64,000 nt of DNA. Source: Rhypophila decipiens. Taxonomy: Eukaryota; Ascomycota; Sordariomycetes; Sordariales; Naviculisporaceae. Below, piece after piece: positions 21,017 through 35,600 of the stretch (position 1 is the stretch's first letter; every line of letters begins with the position of its first letter). The stretch is from contig MU858127.1 of NCBI GenBank assembly GCA_033297075.1, positions 105,590-169,589 on the forward strand, given 5' to 3'. The notes under the pieces are model-generated. The model saw nothing but the letters and a program-made list of their open reading frames with translations, did not search any database and was not told the origin of the DNA. Both the position numbers and the translations under genes were made by a program.

Positions 21017-22951
21017 TTACAGCATAAACATCCTAGCACTCCTTCCATCACCAAGATAGCCAGCACACAGATCAACGGCAAATCTCAGGCCCGCAACATC
21101 GACAATCGCATCGTCAAAGTTCTCCACCGGCAGTCCTGGAATGGGCGGTCGCCACCTCCCAAGCGTGGGACTAATGTCCATAAACGCCTCGGGGGCAGGT
21201 GAGTTGAGCATGCTGGTGGACCTCGAGGCATCATCTTCCTCACGAGAGGACAGTCGCAGTGTTTGGATTGGTTGCGATGGCTGAAAAGGTTCGTTCCTAT
21301 TCGGGTTTCGAGCCGCCTCGCTGGCTTCATCATCACCCGCCGCGGCTGCTTGCGCCTGTCTATGGAGCGCAGCCTCAAGCCCTGGAATCGGGATCCCGGC
21401 GGGGTCCCCAGCAGATGATGTTTCTTGCCTTGTTGGAAACGGTGAGACCCCTCGGGAAGCATTTGCGCTGTTGCTCAATATTCGCTCTGCTAACCTTCTG
21501 CCAGTCTGGGGTGGACGATGTCTCGGCGACGAGACCACGCCGGTGGTACTTTCAACCATATCCTGCTTCTCCCCTATTTTGTCATCCACCTTTTCCTCAT
21601 CATCGGAGTGGTCGCCGACGACTTCGCCCGCCCCAGTCCCGTCCTCCTTCTGCGCCTCTTCAGGCCTCCAATCTTCGCCAGGCACATAGCCGCCCGCGGC
21701 CTCAAACTTGAGAGGAGGGACATAATTCCCGTCCAGAGCGCATTTGTACGGATGGTGGTAGTATCCAGTCAGACAGAGCCCCCCGCCGGCTCCCGCGTCG
21801 ATGGTGATGCCTTGTCTCTCGTCGATCAGCTGGTTGATCTTGGTCTCGACAATGCGCTCAAGACGAAGGACGAAATTTGCTATATCCAAGCCTTGGAGCT
21901 GCTGCAGTGTGAAGGCGGAGAGAGAAGTCGGTGACGGAGTAGGCGTTACGGGTGTCGTTGCGCTGTTGTAGCGCGCGAGGAAGACTTTCCACTCGTCGAG
22001 GCTGAGTTGGTAGTCGCCTTTGGTTTCTTCAACGTGATGCTCATCTGGCTGTATTGGCTCCAAGTTTTGGAGTTTGCTTGGGTCTTGAAGCTTCGGTTGT
22101 TCTTGAGTCCCATTTGGCCGCTGTTCGCCTGTCCAGGGTGTACTCTCTTCTCTATTCTCGGCAAGCTCTTCAGCGTTGACATGGATGGTTTCTGCAGGCT
22201 CCGGGGTTGGCGGTACTGCTTCAATGCTATCTTCAACCCTCTTCTTTTTCTTTGCTGTTCTTTTTTGCAGCTGGGGTTCGATTGCCTTGCGCTTGGCTGC
22301 TCGCGCTGGCTGGACTCGAGTTGGAGCTACCGGGATTTTGACCTTCTTTGCCCGGGTCTTGAGCTTTGGTTCTTGGGTGCTTGGTTCTGTCTCTACTTGT
22401 TGTTCCTCGTTTTCCCCCTCTTCCTCCTTCTTCTCATCCTGTACTAACTGTGTTTGGTCCTTTACGGTCTCTTCGTTCGTTGCGATCGTCTCCTCGATGA
22501 CTTCCGACTTTGGCTTCGGATTGATAACATGAACCTCTTCAGGTTTCTCTGGGTTCCGTTCCTTATCCAGTACAAGTCAGCTTGGCACCAAAAATGCTTT
22601 ACATAGCTAAAGGCTCTATCCACAGCATACCTTGTATACCCTGTGCCAATGGAGAATCCGATCTATTTCGGCCTTGTACCATGCTCGCGCTCTCGGGAAA
22701 AACTCTTGTCTGGTGTAGACCTTTCCCCTCTTCAAAGCCGCCAGGTCATGTCTGAGGGCCTCCTCGGTGAAATAATATTTCCCGATTTTCCTGTATGCAG
22801 TATCAACCGAAGGCTGAATCCCGTGGTTTCCTTCTCGGCACGGCGGGACAACTTGACAGGGGTTTGGCGCTGGTGGCAATGGATCCGGGGATTGGAGACC
22901 AGAGGCCAGGTCATTCTCTGTAAACACTTCAATCGTATCCCCCTCGGCCAT
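21017..22951 (-). CDS. acidic, Lys/Glu-rich protein of unknown function
   Basis: Exons are 22951-22631 and 22561-21017, giving 621 residues from the conservative ATG. The 69-nt intron has a GTATGC donor, a GCTGAC branch and a TAAG acceptor. The N-terminal ~100 residues contain a folded-looking segment (YFTEEALRHDLAALKRGKVYTRQEFFPRARAWYK). A Lys/Glu-rich disordered stretch with basic patches (KLKTRAKKVK, KRTAKKKKR) follows, suggesting nuclear location. A second ordered segment (about residues 285-390) contains LTGYYHHPYKCALDGNYVPP, and a long Ser/Pro-rich tail completes the protein. I do not recognise the family. The start is uncertain: the same frame is open upstream to a TAG at 23056-23054. 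An additional 16-nt exon from an ATG at 23122, joined by a 72-nt intron (23106-23035, GTGAGG donor), would stay in frame and give 654 residues. Confidence 0.7.
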
Positions 22952-23122
22952 GTTGGCGCCCCAAGAACTGAATAGCTTACACGATAGCAAGACCAAGTTA
23001 TAATGGCAAGAACAAGAAGGGCAGTCCCAGAAAACTGGTTGAGGGTATTCCAACTACACTTTACCCACGATGTAAAAGTCTTGGAGTTGAAAAGACACCT
23101 CCTCACTTTGAGAGCTGTCCAT

Positions 23123-24601
23123 TGTTTGAGAAATTTTGACTGAACTGATTTCCGGATGGGGTAATCGGACTTGCCACTTTTGCAAAGCTCCTTGACCTTG
23201 CCAAACAAGCCATTGCTCTTTGTCCTGACCACACCCGAGCATTGCTCTCGGGACAAAGAAAGCACGAAGCGCAGCCCCCATTGTTAGTGAGGAAAAAGGC
23301 CCCCTCAGACGGGGGGCCGAAAACTCCTAACTAGACTATGGAGATCATGAATCCTCCTCGCGTGCCCACCGTAACTCCGTTGCATGCCCGTCGTAACTCC
23401 CTTATCTACCGAATCCATGTCCCCCGTATCCCGGTCCCCCGTCTGCTGTGGGGCCTGCGGCTCAGATCCCGTAAAGACTCCATGTGTGGCCTTGGTACTG
23501 GAGGAATCCGGGGTGCGGCTCGGCGGGGATGGGTCTCAATAAATCCAATGGGTCCCAGTCTATAATGACTGGCTCGTACTCTGCGAACTAGTCCCTAATA
23601 ATACAAATACTGTTGCAGTTTGGCGTGATGTGGTTAATGGCTTTGTTCTGCCTGTCTTATACATTCTGCCTGTCTTATACATTCGGCAGTGGCATCGGAT
23701 CCTCGTTGGCAATCGTGCCACTGCTCCGGGGCCCTGCTGCGGCGGCTCCCTCGGCCACGGCTCCCCCCGACGCTGATTGATGTGTCTGACGTGTGGCGTC
23801 GATGCTGTAGAGAGAAAATCTTGCAGCGAGATCATTGGTGTCAGAATCAATGAATTTGCAAGGCTAAGTTATGACACCATACGTATCCAAAACAAATCCT
23901 TGAATATTATGAATCGACTTTTCTCTCCTGCACTCCCAACTCAACTCTCTAAAACCAAAGGGGAAATACCAACAAGCAGTCAGTCAACCTCGGACCAAAT
24001 GGAAAACCAGCAAGACTGTGCAACACGAAACTGTTCATCAACCACTCGCATGAATGCAAGGGCCGCTCCAACCAGGCCAATGCTTGCCATCTCCAGTACA
24101 GAGAGCGACATTATGTAACGCATCTTGAATGGCCCTCTGGACCAATTTGATGCCGCTTCATGTTACATTTAGCCATATTTCCGTGTCCAACACGAGTGTT
24201 GGGATTAAATCCGGAACCGAAGTCACTCCAGCCTATCACAGCTCTCGGACCATCGGCCAACCAGTTACGCGTGCTGTGCCGCCTGATGGACAGCTGATTT
24301 CAATCTCCCTACGTATCCGTAACCGCTCGGCGACTTCGTCTGACATGGACGAAAATCTCCAGTCAACTCTAGATCCGACACTTTCGCCCTGGCCCAACGA
24401 ATCTAAAGCACCAACACAAGAGCTCCATGCCCGCCAAGAACCCGCCCAGTCCAGGTTTTCTAGCATAACTGAGCACACGAGGTGTCTCCTTGTGTTACCC
24501 GGACAACCGACGTCTGACCGTCTCAAACAAGATTCGTCAGCAGGCAACTCTTGGGCCAGATCGCTACAGAGCGCATCACCAGAGTGTCCACCTGGGGCGC
24601 A
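23123..24601. other. divergent intergenic region upstream of the monooxygenase
   Basis: An exact 18-bp tandem duplication (CTGCCTGTCTTATACATT) lies at 23648-23683. Several ORFs of 90-160 codons overlap on both strands without coding character. A 43-codon hydrophobic minus-strand ORF starts at 24111, but I could not support it. Confidence 0.4.
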
Positions 24602-26645
24602 ATGACGACCAGAGATGGACGACCTTTGGGCAGCGGGAGAGTAGCAGTTGTTGGAGCTGGTATGTCCAAAACACGGCCAACGTGCAGATGGATTCACCAG
24701 ACAGTTCTAACACCAGTCGACGACCATCACAGGCCCTCAGGGGTTGACTATGCTCAAGGCCCTCCGCGAGGATGGTTACAATGTGACTGCATACGAGCGG
24801 CGAGAGCGTGTTGGCGGCTTGTGGGCATGGTCCGAAAACCCATCGTACACCACAGCATTACAGAGTATGTCCAACCTCTTAGCCTCCAACATGAATCCAG
24901 TTACATTCACTATAAAGTGCAATATCACACATCGCTAACACACATCAAATTCCCTAGGCACCCGTGCCAATATCAGCAAGTTCACCTGCGGCTTTACAGA
25001 CTATCCAATCCCAGACAGTGAGTTGCTGCCTTCTCCCGTGTGGTGCATGTCGCATATTGCGCTTTCTATGTGACTTGATGCTAACCGAATGCCTCCGCGT
25101 GGCGTCGGCCGCGCCTCGTTGCATCTACCTAGAGTACAACACGTACATGACACCACAAGAGCTGCAAGAGTTCATGCAAGACTATGCAGAGCACTTTGAC
25201 CTGCTCAAGGACATCGTCTTTGGCGCGAATGTCAACAAGGCCAGACGGAATGCCGACGACAGTGCCTGGCTGCTCGACATTGAGAAGGAAAACGGAAGCA
25301 CGGAAACGGTAGAGTATGACAAGGTAGCCTTCTGCAGCGGGTACCAGAGCAAGGCCATTATTCCGACCTTTGAAGGCCAGGACAAGTTTGAGGGGACCAT
25401 CATTCACTCCCAGGCCTTTCGCAAGTAGGTCTCACTACCCCTGAGATCAACAAAACACCCCTCCTAAGGCTTAGCTTACTAACCCCTTATCGCAGCGAGA
25501 ACGCCTTCAAAGACAAGAATGTAGTCGTCGTCGGCCTGTCCAGCACAGCGGGCGACATCATCCCCGTTCTCATGCCGGTCGCCTCAAAAGTCTACATCTC
25601 TCACCGCCGCGGCGCCCTGCCCTACAGACGCTACCGCAACAAGGTGCCCAACGACCTGCTCATCACCTGGCGACGCCGCACCCTCAGCCAGACCTTCGTG
25701 CGCTACTTCCCGCGTCTCAGCAAATGGGCAGCCGACAAGGCAGTAACCTGGTTCACGCACAAGATGTGGCCCAACCTCGACCCAACCTGGCGAATGGCGC
25801 CCTTCCCCTCCATAACCCTCAAGCTGCCCGGTTCCTTCGAACTGGTGATGCCATACCTCGAAAACGGCCAACTAACCTCTCTCCACGGCCTGACCCGTTT
25901 CGTCGGCCCAAAGTCGCTCGAATTCGCAGACGGGACAATCCTAGACGACATTGACGGCGTGGTCCTCTGCACAGGCTACACCGCAGACTGGAGCCCCCTC
26001 ACACCAGACCTCATCAAAACCAGCATGCCCAAGAATTCCCCCTGGTACAAAGGCCCCCCCTTGTACCGGCTCTACATGAACATGTTTCCGCCCGAATACG
26101 CCGACTCGCTCGCAGTCCTGACCCATTCCGCCTTTGGAAAATCCAACGGCTTCTCCTTTGGCACGGTAATAGGCTGGGCCGTCTCAAACGTATTCCGGGG
26201 CGTCGAGCCTTTACCCCCCCTGTCTGAAATGAACCGTCAGATCGACGCCCATCACGACTGGATCGCCTCCCGGTGGAAGATGGACCCCGCCACCGACACC
26301 TCGGCCGTCAAGCAATGGGAGTACTCGGCCTGGCTGCACAATGCCGCCGGCACGGGCATGGAGAATCTGGGGTGGGGATGGAAGGGCTGGAAGTTCTGGT
26401 GGAAAGATGCCAAGATGTACAGGTTGATGAATCACGGGGTGGATACGGCGCATGCTGCTGCGTATTTTGAGACGGGCAAGAGGCCTGTCTGGGAAGGCGC
26501 CAGGGAGGCGATTCTGCATGCTAATGAGGTTGTTGGCGAGATGTTTCCTTTGAAAGAGGTTGATTGGCCGCCTGAGGATCATTGGGTTGGGATGTCGGGG
26601 AGAGGAGGCAAGGGGGGGAAGAAGGGGAAGAGTAAGGCTGTTTGA
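24602..26645 (+). CDS. flavin-containing monooxygenase, five exons
   Basis: This NADPH- and FAD-dependent enzyme oxygenates soft heteroatoms (N or S) or acts as a Baeyer-Villiger-like relative. Exons are 24602-24659, 24733-24864, 24958-25017, 25133-25424 and 25496-26645, giving 563 residues. All introns are GT-AG, with CTAAC branch sites visible in each. Motifs in order are VAVVGAGPQG (FAD, Gly18-Gly23), the FMO fingerprint FxGxxxHxxxF at residues 169-179 (FEGTIIHSQAF), VVVVGLSSTAGD (NADPH, about 190-201) and LCTGYTADWS. The C-terminus is a short Gly/Lys-rich tail (GRGGKGGKKGKSK). The first FAD glycine motif is split by intron 1, common in fungal FMOs. No signal peptide is present, and the substrate cannot be told from sequence. 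The gene is divergent from the acidic unknown gene, with no pathway partner nearby. Confidence 0.9.
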
Positions 26646-29600
26646 GGGTGAGTAACATGCTGGCACGATTATGGTATCATGGGAAGGGCAGGAAAGGGAC
26701 GAGTAAGGCTGCTTGACCGCTTGGGTCATGCTAGTGAGGGGAGCTACACGCTGGATGCTCAAGACGGTCACGATATGTTGGAAAGATGTCTTGGATTACT
26801 GATTTCGGTCATTCTTGAGTAAAGTCGTATAGACACTTGGGAGCTACTAGTTGATGATTCTCGAACACGCTTTCAATATTTTACGTCCGTGATACGCGAA
26901 TCAAGTTACATGCTGCTGGTATCATGTCAAGACAGCATGTACAAGCAACGTGCGAGGTATTGGTATTCACGCGGCTTCTAGTTTCTAGATGCCCCGGATG
27001 TAGTAACTGGCTATTAGTATCAGCATATCAATCACTAATCTATCTTGAAAGTATGCGGCTGACGTATGAACTGATACGATGGCTCCAATCGTAGCCAACG
27101 TCCAGTCCCGGCGGGTTGGTAGCATGATGCTGAGTAAGGTCACTACGGCAATAGTATCTGCCAGGGCATTTTATCATGAATCATGACATGAGATGGCTGC
27201 GCCGTTTATTCCCAGTCCTGTGGTCAAGATCCATCACTCTGGGGGTTAGCATCTATGAATGTACTCTGCATGCTGTGAGTGAGATTACGAGGCGACTTGC
27301 AGATTGCATCTCAGACAGAGATGGTCTTATTCTCCGCGTCTGACAGCCATCATGATGCCGAGTCATCATGATCAAGGTACATGTAAGTTGTTAATCTGAC
27401 AGGCTTACTGGAGCCATACCAGAGAACCCCACGCCAAGCCATGTCTAAAAATGACAAAACGGTCATGGAATCAGGAGTTTGTCTGACTGTTCACACCATC
27501 ACCGGTGTTAGTGCCAAGCTGGAACAGGGGTGTATCCTCGATGTAGAACAAGTCATTCCCGGCAGGCATTTGTTTCCCCAAAAAGCCTCACCTCTGGCCA
27601 ATGCGGATACGGCATCCGAAGTTCGAGATTCCCTCCGAGCAGCCCTATCAGTGAAACACCGTTGTCTGTCACCAAGCTCATTTCCACCGAGCCCATCTGG
27701 AACTTCTCTGCACATCCACAAATCTCCACGCTTCTCCATGTGGCTTACTGGTGCGTACACGTACGTGTAAATGCGCGGTTTTTTGCTGCCCTCCTCTTTT
27801 GCCTGCCGAGCACAAGAACCTCGGTGTGCACAATCATCAGCCAACATCATGCAGTCTCCGTGCCAGTCTGTGTAGAGCAATACCGGTATCTTGATGCCCG
27901 GCACGTGTGCTCAGACTTACAAAGACAATGCAGCGCCCGGAAATGCTTACAAAATACATGACGATTACTCATCCCATACACCGGTCCTTGGTAACAGTGC
28001 CCGCCAAGTCTGATGCACTCCCCAGTAATGATACGACCTCATGAGGGAAGGAGCATCATCATTGGTATTAGGGATAGTAACCGTAGGATACGTTACGATA
28101 TAGAGGAGCCCCTTTTGTCCATGTCTTTCGCCCTGTTCCTCACCGAGATGAAAGAACAAAAGATCTGCACGTGATGATGATACCCAGTACATGTAATATC
28201 CCGCACGTAGCACGCTACCAGTAGGCTAACGCAACCACTCGGCCATGGCTCCAGCACATGATGATGCCGTCGGAGTAATCAACAAGCAAGTTCCACGCAC
28301 AAAACGCCGCCGCGGTGAGGGGAGTCACCCCGATAGTGATGATAGATGCTGATGGGGTCTTGGATCGTTCCATCATCGGCCGCCCAGCATTTAGTGTACA
28401 CGGCGATCCTGCAGTCAGAACAGCTAATGCACAAATCGGTACTAGGTATAGTCTGTCTGTCCAAGAAAGCCAGGCCACATCCAAGAAGCTGGTAATCTAC
28501 ATGCGGACTTGTTATTATCCGCTTCTTACTCTGTATCCGTACCATCAATGCGAAAGGGATACTCCATACGGATATATCCGAATCTGGACAGTAATCGCGC
28601 CAACCAGCCACACTACAGCCGCCCCCTTTCCATCTCTCTTGTTCTTTCCTCTTTCGGCCTAGACCCAAGACTATTCTCTACTGATCCTTGTACACCAATT
28701 TACACACACCGAGTACCCTGCTTTACCGAATCACACTGTTACATTACAGGGCTCGGCTCAGCTCAGTAATGTGTGCGAATTTGTTACCACACTCGGTGTT
28801 ATTTTAGCTGTGGAAACGCTTTCTGCCCTGTTTGTTTCTGTGAGTCTGACTACACGTGTCATGAAGTTTATGCACCGTATTTACCTACCCTACTGGGAAC
28901 CGATCGATCGAGCCTAGCCAGAGATACCTACCCAGTACTTGTCGATCGCTTGTTGTCGCCGAAAGCGATCGGAGCCGCAAGTAAGTTGCACCGAACTTCT
29001 TTGACTCAAACTCTACTGATAGAGATGTGAAAGACAAGACGACGGGTACCCCCTTTCTTTGGCCCTGAGTAAGTGACGACCTGCGAGCAACATCATCACA
29101 TCTCAGGGCTTGCAGAGGGTCTTGCTTATTGTCCTGGGCGACAAAACCAACAACATAACCTCCTGTATTGTACATACAGAAAACAACGTCACAAGGATAA
29201 ATTAAGACAGGCCCCTGTTCTTATTGTTGGTCTGTTGGGCGGCCGTCACTTTTATGGATCTTACTCACAAAGTCCATGCATAATGAGGCTTGGCATTATT
29301 TCAACGATCCTGGCACCCGGCTCACAGATTCCGAGTTATTGTTAATTCGTTTTTCCAAAAAGGCTTCCGTTTTTCCTCTTTCACGCCATCAAGTCGGATG
29401 AACCTTCTCGGTCGTCCACCGTTTGCTTTGCGAAGTACCCCGTACTTGTCATCCAGTCCATTGTGATTCGGGAGAGGGAAATCTGTCATGATCTAAGAGC
29501 TCCATCTCCTTTATTGAAAGGATTCCGACCCTAGCTTCATTGGTAAATTTGTGTGACTCTGCGTTCAATAGCCCCGGCCACGGCAGCCTCCGAAGGATTC

Positions 29601-32600
29601 GCTACCCACTTTGAGCCTCCATATCTCCACCGAGACCCCAAGACTCATATATGCCCAGTTTGGGTAATTCTCGCGGTTATTCGTACCATGTGACTTGAGC
29701 CCATTGGTCCATGACTGCGTCGTCTCAAGATGAGCTCATCCATACCCGGTAACATACCTTGTATGCCAATGAGTGATGAATCTGATTATCTACTGTGTAC
29801 GGAGTACATATCGAGATTTCTGAACAGAAGATTTACTTGAAAATGCTTGTGGCCATCACTTGGCAAGCTATCTTGGAGTTTAGGGCATGGCCGTGAGCCG
29901 TGAGCCGTGAGATGGTCATTGTCGTTACTATTCCCGTCTTCTGTGTGAGCCAGTCTGGCTTTGCTTCAGCCATTGGGCTTCATGGTTTTACTCATATTAG
30001 GCACCTGAATAGAGTCTTATGTACTCCTCACAACTGCCGACTGCAAGCTAAGACTCGGTGGTAGGCCGGCTGATGACAATGCATGTATATATGCATGTTT
30101 CTTCCTTGATCCACGTATGCGTATAACATGAACTATGCTTACAGACTGCCTCGCCCAACAACAAGCCGTATTTACACCTGCGAACGAGTGAGGTGCCTGT
30201 CTCTCCGCTTAAAATGTGGGAGATGCTCAAGCTTTGAACTCTCAGGGAGGTCACGTCCACCGGTTTGAGCCATTGACGTTGTTGAACCACGCCCCAGTTC
30301 TCCCGGGCTGTTAAATGGGCCGGCCAATGGCCGCTCCTTGCGAGGAAAGCGAGAGTGATGTTGCAGACATCCATCTCATCTCACTCAGGGCACCGTGCAG
30401 GGCAATGAAGCGTCTCCAGATTTGAAGATACAGAACGGCGCATGCTGATATCATACCTTCCTCATTCCCGAGAGGCTCTGGGATGACTCCAAGCTACAGG
30501 CAGGATGGCCCCGTGAGAGGCTACACTTGGCTGATTCCTGGGGGAGCGTAGTGAGAGAGCACGACCACCGTAAAGACCCAACATCATCCCATTTCTGATC
30601 CTGAACGCTGCCGTTATGGTATATACCGTCTTCCTCCTTCAGATACTTCTCAGAGCCACAGATTCTGGCCATTGCTGTGAGATTTACCATCATGACGGAA
30701 ATGGCCCACATGCGACTTCAAGTTCCCAAACGCACAACACAGTAGCATCAAGCACACGATCCCTTGAACCTGTCATCACCACATCGGCTTTCTGAAGCAG
30801 ACCTGGATTCCAACCTTCCCCTTCTGACGCGGTAGTACTGGTCAGGCCGGTGAGAGAACCTCGCAAATGGCATCATGCAGATGGCGCCCATGACTCGGAC
30901 TTCGTGCCGGTCCTTTGCTTTCCACTTCAGACAACATAGAAAGATCAACGTCGTCGTTCTCATCGTTACTGGCCACGACGATATTAACCAGCATATGATA
31001 TCTCGGAAGCAACCCACCAGGTCTCAGGACCTCGCAAATCATCACTAACCACTATATAGTAGTATCACCATCTAGCACATCAGGATTGTATACGTCCCAA
31101 GCAGGTAAAAATATAGATGTACAACTGTATATATCGAGGAAAACATGAACATGATTGGTGAACTGAAAGGGGCTGTGCTAGAATCCGAGCCCATCATATC
31201 GAGTAAAAGTCCGATCCTACAGGATCACGATCGATCTTGAGATGCGATGTATATGTTAATTGTCCACAGAGTATCGCTCGCTTTTTGATACTTACTACAT
31301 GTGTATAGTCCGAGGCTTGGCATCGACTGGCTGCCCGAGCGATCAACAGTCGACACTGTGACTGTACCTCCGCGGACAATCTCCGTACCTTGATCCTTCT
31401 CCGTTGATCTCTCTCGGTCGACCGTCTTACTTCCGATATTCTCCAATTTCCCGAAGAGAAACACGGGAATAACCACGATACCGACCCCTGAGCCCCCTAC
31501 CCAAAAACAGCATCATGATTTTCCCGTCGGGAAGGAGTGTTAGACTTTTCGATAAATAAGCACTAACATCATTTCCGGGCGTGTTTCTCGTGCCCAGCGC
31601 CCAATATGTAGTGTAGCTAGTACGGATATCATGTGTCATGTCCTTGACTCGGCAGAACTGTAGCAGAAAAACTAGTGATTGCTTTGGCCTCTCGTCTCAT
31701 ATGAGAGATGCCTGATTGCAGTCGGTGTCCGAGGCATCAAGTCCGAGCTCAGGCATCTGGCAATGATTCTGCAAGCCCAGAGACCCAGACATCCCCGGCG
31801 TTCTTGTGCAGCTGATATCGAGTCCATTCGTTGCTTCAAATACCGAGCCTGATATCACCTTGCCCAGCGTATTCATCTGCACTGTTCGTATATTGCTACT
31901 TTGGTCTACCTGGGGTAGTATCCAAGGTGGCCGGGAGGAAATTCTTCCGCTAGTTACATCGACAATGGATGTGATGTCTTATACAGTTGGCACAGTGTGA
32001 TTTTATGAAAGATGGAGGCATGTATCCATCACAAATGTTTCGTAAAGCCGCAGTTTTCTAATTTCCGGCCGGTCGCTGAGTCCCGTATCCGTATCCCACC
32101 GGGAGGCAAGGACAAGGTCGATTCCAGGTTCAACACATGTCGCCCTTGCCCTCAAGGATTGATGATGCAACATACCGTCACATACCGTGACGGACCGGGG
32201 CAGGGAAGACATGGAAAGGAGCCGAGACACACGACAGCGATGACCACACATCCGGACGGACATGGGGCGGAATTATAACCGTTTCAGTCTTTTACTGTAT
32301 ATCAAGTCCCATATTGAGCCTCAAACCCCATTGCAATTACAACGTTTGATGAGGAATAAGAGGTCGATCTTTGCAACAGATCACCGATCACGTCTTTAGT
32401 CGTTTGCGCGTAAACCGAAGATGGCACAACAGTGTCCCACACCGAAGGACCTTCGGTACCCCGTACAGTTACACCAACCGAGGTGATAGCATTTTGCCGT
32501 AGGTAAGTTAGGTATTTCACCGACGGGACTTTGGTGGAAAAAAAGTCTCCGACTATCACCACCAAAATTTTACTCAAGAATAAAAAAGCCAAGCCAATCC

Positions 32601-35600
32601 CAGAAACGCAATATCATCCCAGTGCAGAAAGCCCGATCCCACATCGTTGCATAACTGGTAACCGTTCCGTCTCAAAAAGTCTCCGTAACCGTATGAAAAT
32701 ACGAGTATCAGTAATCACATAACTCCCATCCAGTCACCAACCGATGCAACGGTACAAGCACCAATCTCCGTTTTACACTCGTAGCCAACCAGACACCCCA
32801 GTCCGTATCGCAGAGTCATTACCACACTTTTCAGTCTAGTGAAAATCCCAATGTACGGGCACGCGCCGCGTATCCGGCCAGCTCCCTTAGACAAAAGTCA
32901 GTTTACGGAAACAGGTTCCACGCACACCCATACTCCGTAGAGCGTCTAATTTCCCAGCAGCCTGGGTTGGTTTGTGACTGTGCCACACGCTATCTCTACA
33001 AAGTCCGACACGCTAACCAACCCGCAGATTAGACTAGCTATCCGTATGTACGGATACACGAGTAATGAATTTCGTAAGAGGGATTCGTTTCCGTACTTGA
33101 GCGATTTAGCGGCTGAATATCTGATGTGGTCAGATAATTGCGGAACAGCTCCCCGTACCGTATCCGTATCCCGAGGGAGCTAGGTTATTGGACTTGATAA
33201 TTTGCTTGAGAAGTTACCTAGAGTGCTGCTGGGTGGTTTTGCTTTCTCGTGTATCCATAAAGCCAAGATGAATGCGGCGTCGTAGTCTGTTCCATGGCGT
33301 AAGCACGGGGTAAAAAATCCCTTCATGCCCACGATGGTGTGTATCGGTGTTTGAACTACGGAATCTTATCGTTATTAGTGCAGGATCACACGAATCAGTT
33401 CATGGGTGCAGTGGGTGTGGATATAAGTACTCGCACTGCGTACTTAAACTACGAGAGCTCAACTCGTCCAAACAAGTACGAATAAAGAGATGCGATAGGT
33501 CAACTGCCAAGTGTAGATTGTGGCTGAGATGTTTGGTAGTGTAACGACGAGTTTCATGGATAAGATGCGTGGGATGTCACTCGTTTTCCTCCGGGGGCTG
33601 AGAGGTTTCGCTTGTAAGTTCCGAGTCAGTGCCGGGGATAATGATAATGCTATTTCCCTGAGATCCATTTTCAGTCGTTCGGTGACATTTTGCTCTTGAC
33701 GACCCCCACTCGGCCAGATTGTGTGAACTGGACAGCCAGCAGCTTGGCCCTGGTGACAAAAAAAAAAAAAAAAAGCAAAAGCCCAGGTACTCCGCATGAG
33801 AGAAAAGTCTTTGGAACAAACCAAGGGAGGCAGGCTGTTCTGAATCTTCTAGGGACTAGTACGCTCCACTTGTATTCAGCTCAATATCATGCATATCACT
33901 CACGAGTCAAGCTATCAGTAATTGCTTATTATGGATTTAGTCAGTGACGGTCTAGACTCTAGTTTCCGCCCCCACACGATTCAGCTGCTTCTACTTCTTG
34001 GTATCTGCTGTAGGTACGTCTGTGACACCGTGACGGAACTCGGTCCTTGATACACCATGTCGAGCTGCCCAATGGAATCGGCGGCAACGGAGAGGCCGCC
34101 GTTGATTTGAATCGTCAAGAGCGATCTAGACATCTAGCTTGCTCCAGCACGGCCGAGCAGCAGCAGCCCCACCAGGTTTTAACCTCGGTGTCCACCAAAA
34201 TGAGCATAACATGAAAATGTGCGCAAAGATAGTACCTCGTATAGACGAGCCCAGCTGGGTAATAGTCTGCATCTGAGTCGCCGTCCTACCCGTATCCGTA
34301 TATCTTTGATATTTCCGATCTAGACCGTTTTCATGCAGTCTTTCGGTGTGCTTGGCTGGACCCCTATTTCCCTTACCCTTGTCACTTGGCACCCAGGTAT
34401 TTTGCTTGGTGGAGTATGCAGTGCGCACCTCCTGACCGTGGATGGTATTGGATGGTATTGGATGGTATTAGTACACAAATACGGAGTAGTTACATACGGT
34501 TCAGCCTGAGCTGGAAAGTCGATTCGTAGTTTGTCAAAATGACAAAGCACCAGTGGCTTGCGAGGTGCAGATGGGCTGGAAGCTGCCATGCAGGCTGTTT
34601 CTTTTTCTTCAACCCAGCATGCTTTTGGGGACTTGTGTATCTTGGCTGTTCGATACATCGTGATCGCCGTCTTGTACGGAGTACGTGTAATCGTGTATCA
34701 CCTAGTGGACACCCACATTGTCGGACGCTCAATTCTAGAGCTTGTTCCGAAAGAAGTACTAGTTTCTGCTTGGACGTCTGGGCTCTGTTGAAAATAATGT
34801 GGCTGTGCGATGAGAAATGATGCAGGGCAACAGCGACATCTTACTTTCCAGGATATGAAAGCAACGAGAGAAAAAGGTATCTGCACAGTGTGTGTCCGTT
34901 CATCACCGTACTGTATAGCCTAGATATAGTGGGAATGAACCTGGTTGATATAAACTGCACTCTCGGTAGATGTTGCCTATCAAGTGTACAGTTTTGGCTG
35001 ACGACGACTTGAAAGTGTCTTTCGACGGTCTGCCTGGGAAACACGTGTGTGTGCATGCTTCTGATCCGAAGGCAGTAACATATACCTTGATGGCAAAGGA
35101 GGGAGCCTAGACTGGACCACCCTTGAGGATCGTGAAAGAAGCAACAACATACAAAAAGACACACGGCGAGGACGTAATGGCCATCAATATCGAAGATCTC
35201 ATGAGGATAGGTTGATACTATGAATCTCGTAAGGCGGCATCTCGGTGTAATCACTGAAACGTCAATCCAAGACTGCCGGCATACATAGCTCAAAACACCA
35301 AGGCCACAATGCATCTCGCCCACAGAGCGATCTTGATCCACTCGACAGACTAAGAACTTGCTCTACCGTCTCATGGTTTACTTCTGCCTAATGAGTCATT
35401 TCTACCCAACAAGGAAGCCTGTCTCGGCCTATCAGGTGCCTGCAAAACTACACCTTCCCTCATGCTTTTATCCATTGACTGTCCTTTTTGCCGCGGAGGT
35501 ACGGGCGATCATCCGTAGTAAGTTGCTGATCCTGTACTAGACTCGAGCATAAACAAGTGCACTTGGTTTGGATAATTGCGATATTCATCTATTCGAATGC

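Noticed and set aside
23983..24111. 43-codon hydrophobic minus-strand ORF
   Set aside because: Too short for confidence, with no conserved features or evident regulatory signals.
27441..27770. 109-codon ATG ORF in the gene-poor block
   Set aside because: Its composition is acceptable, but there are no homology, splice or promoter features to support it.
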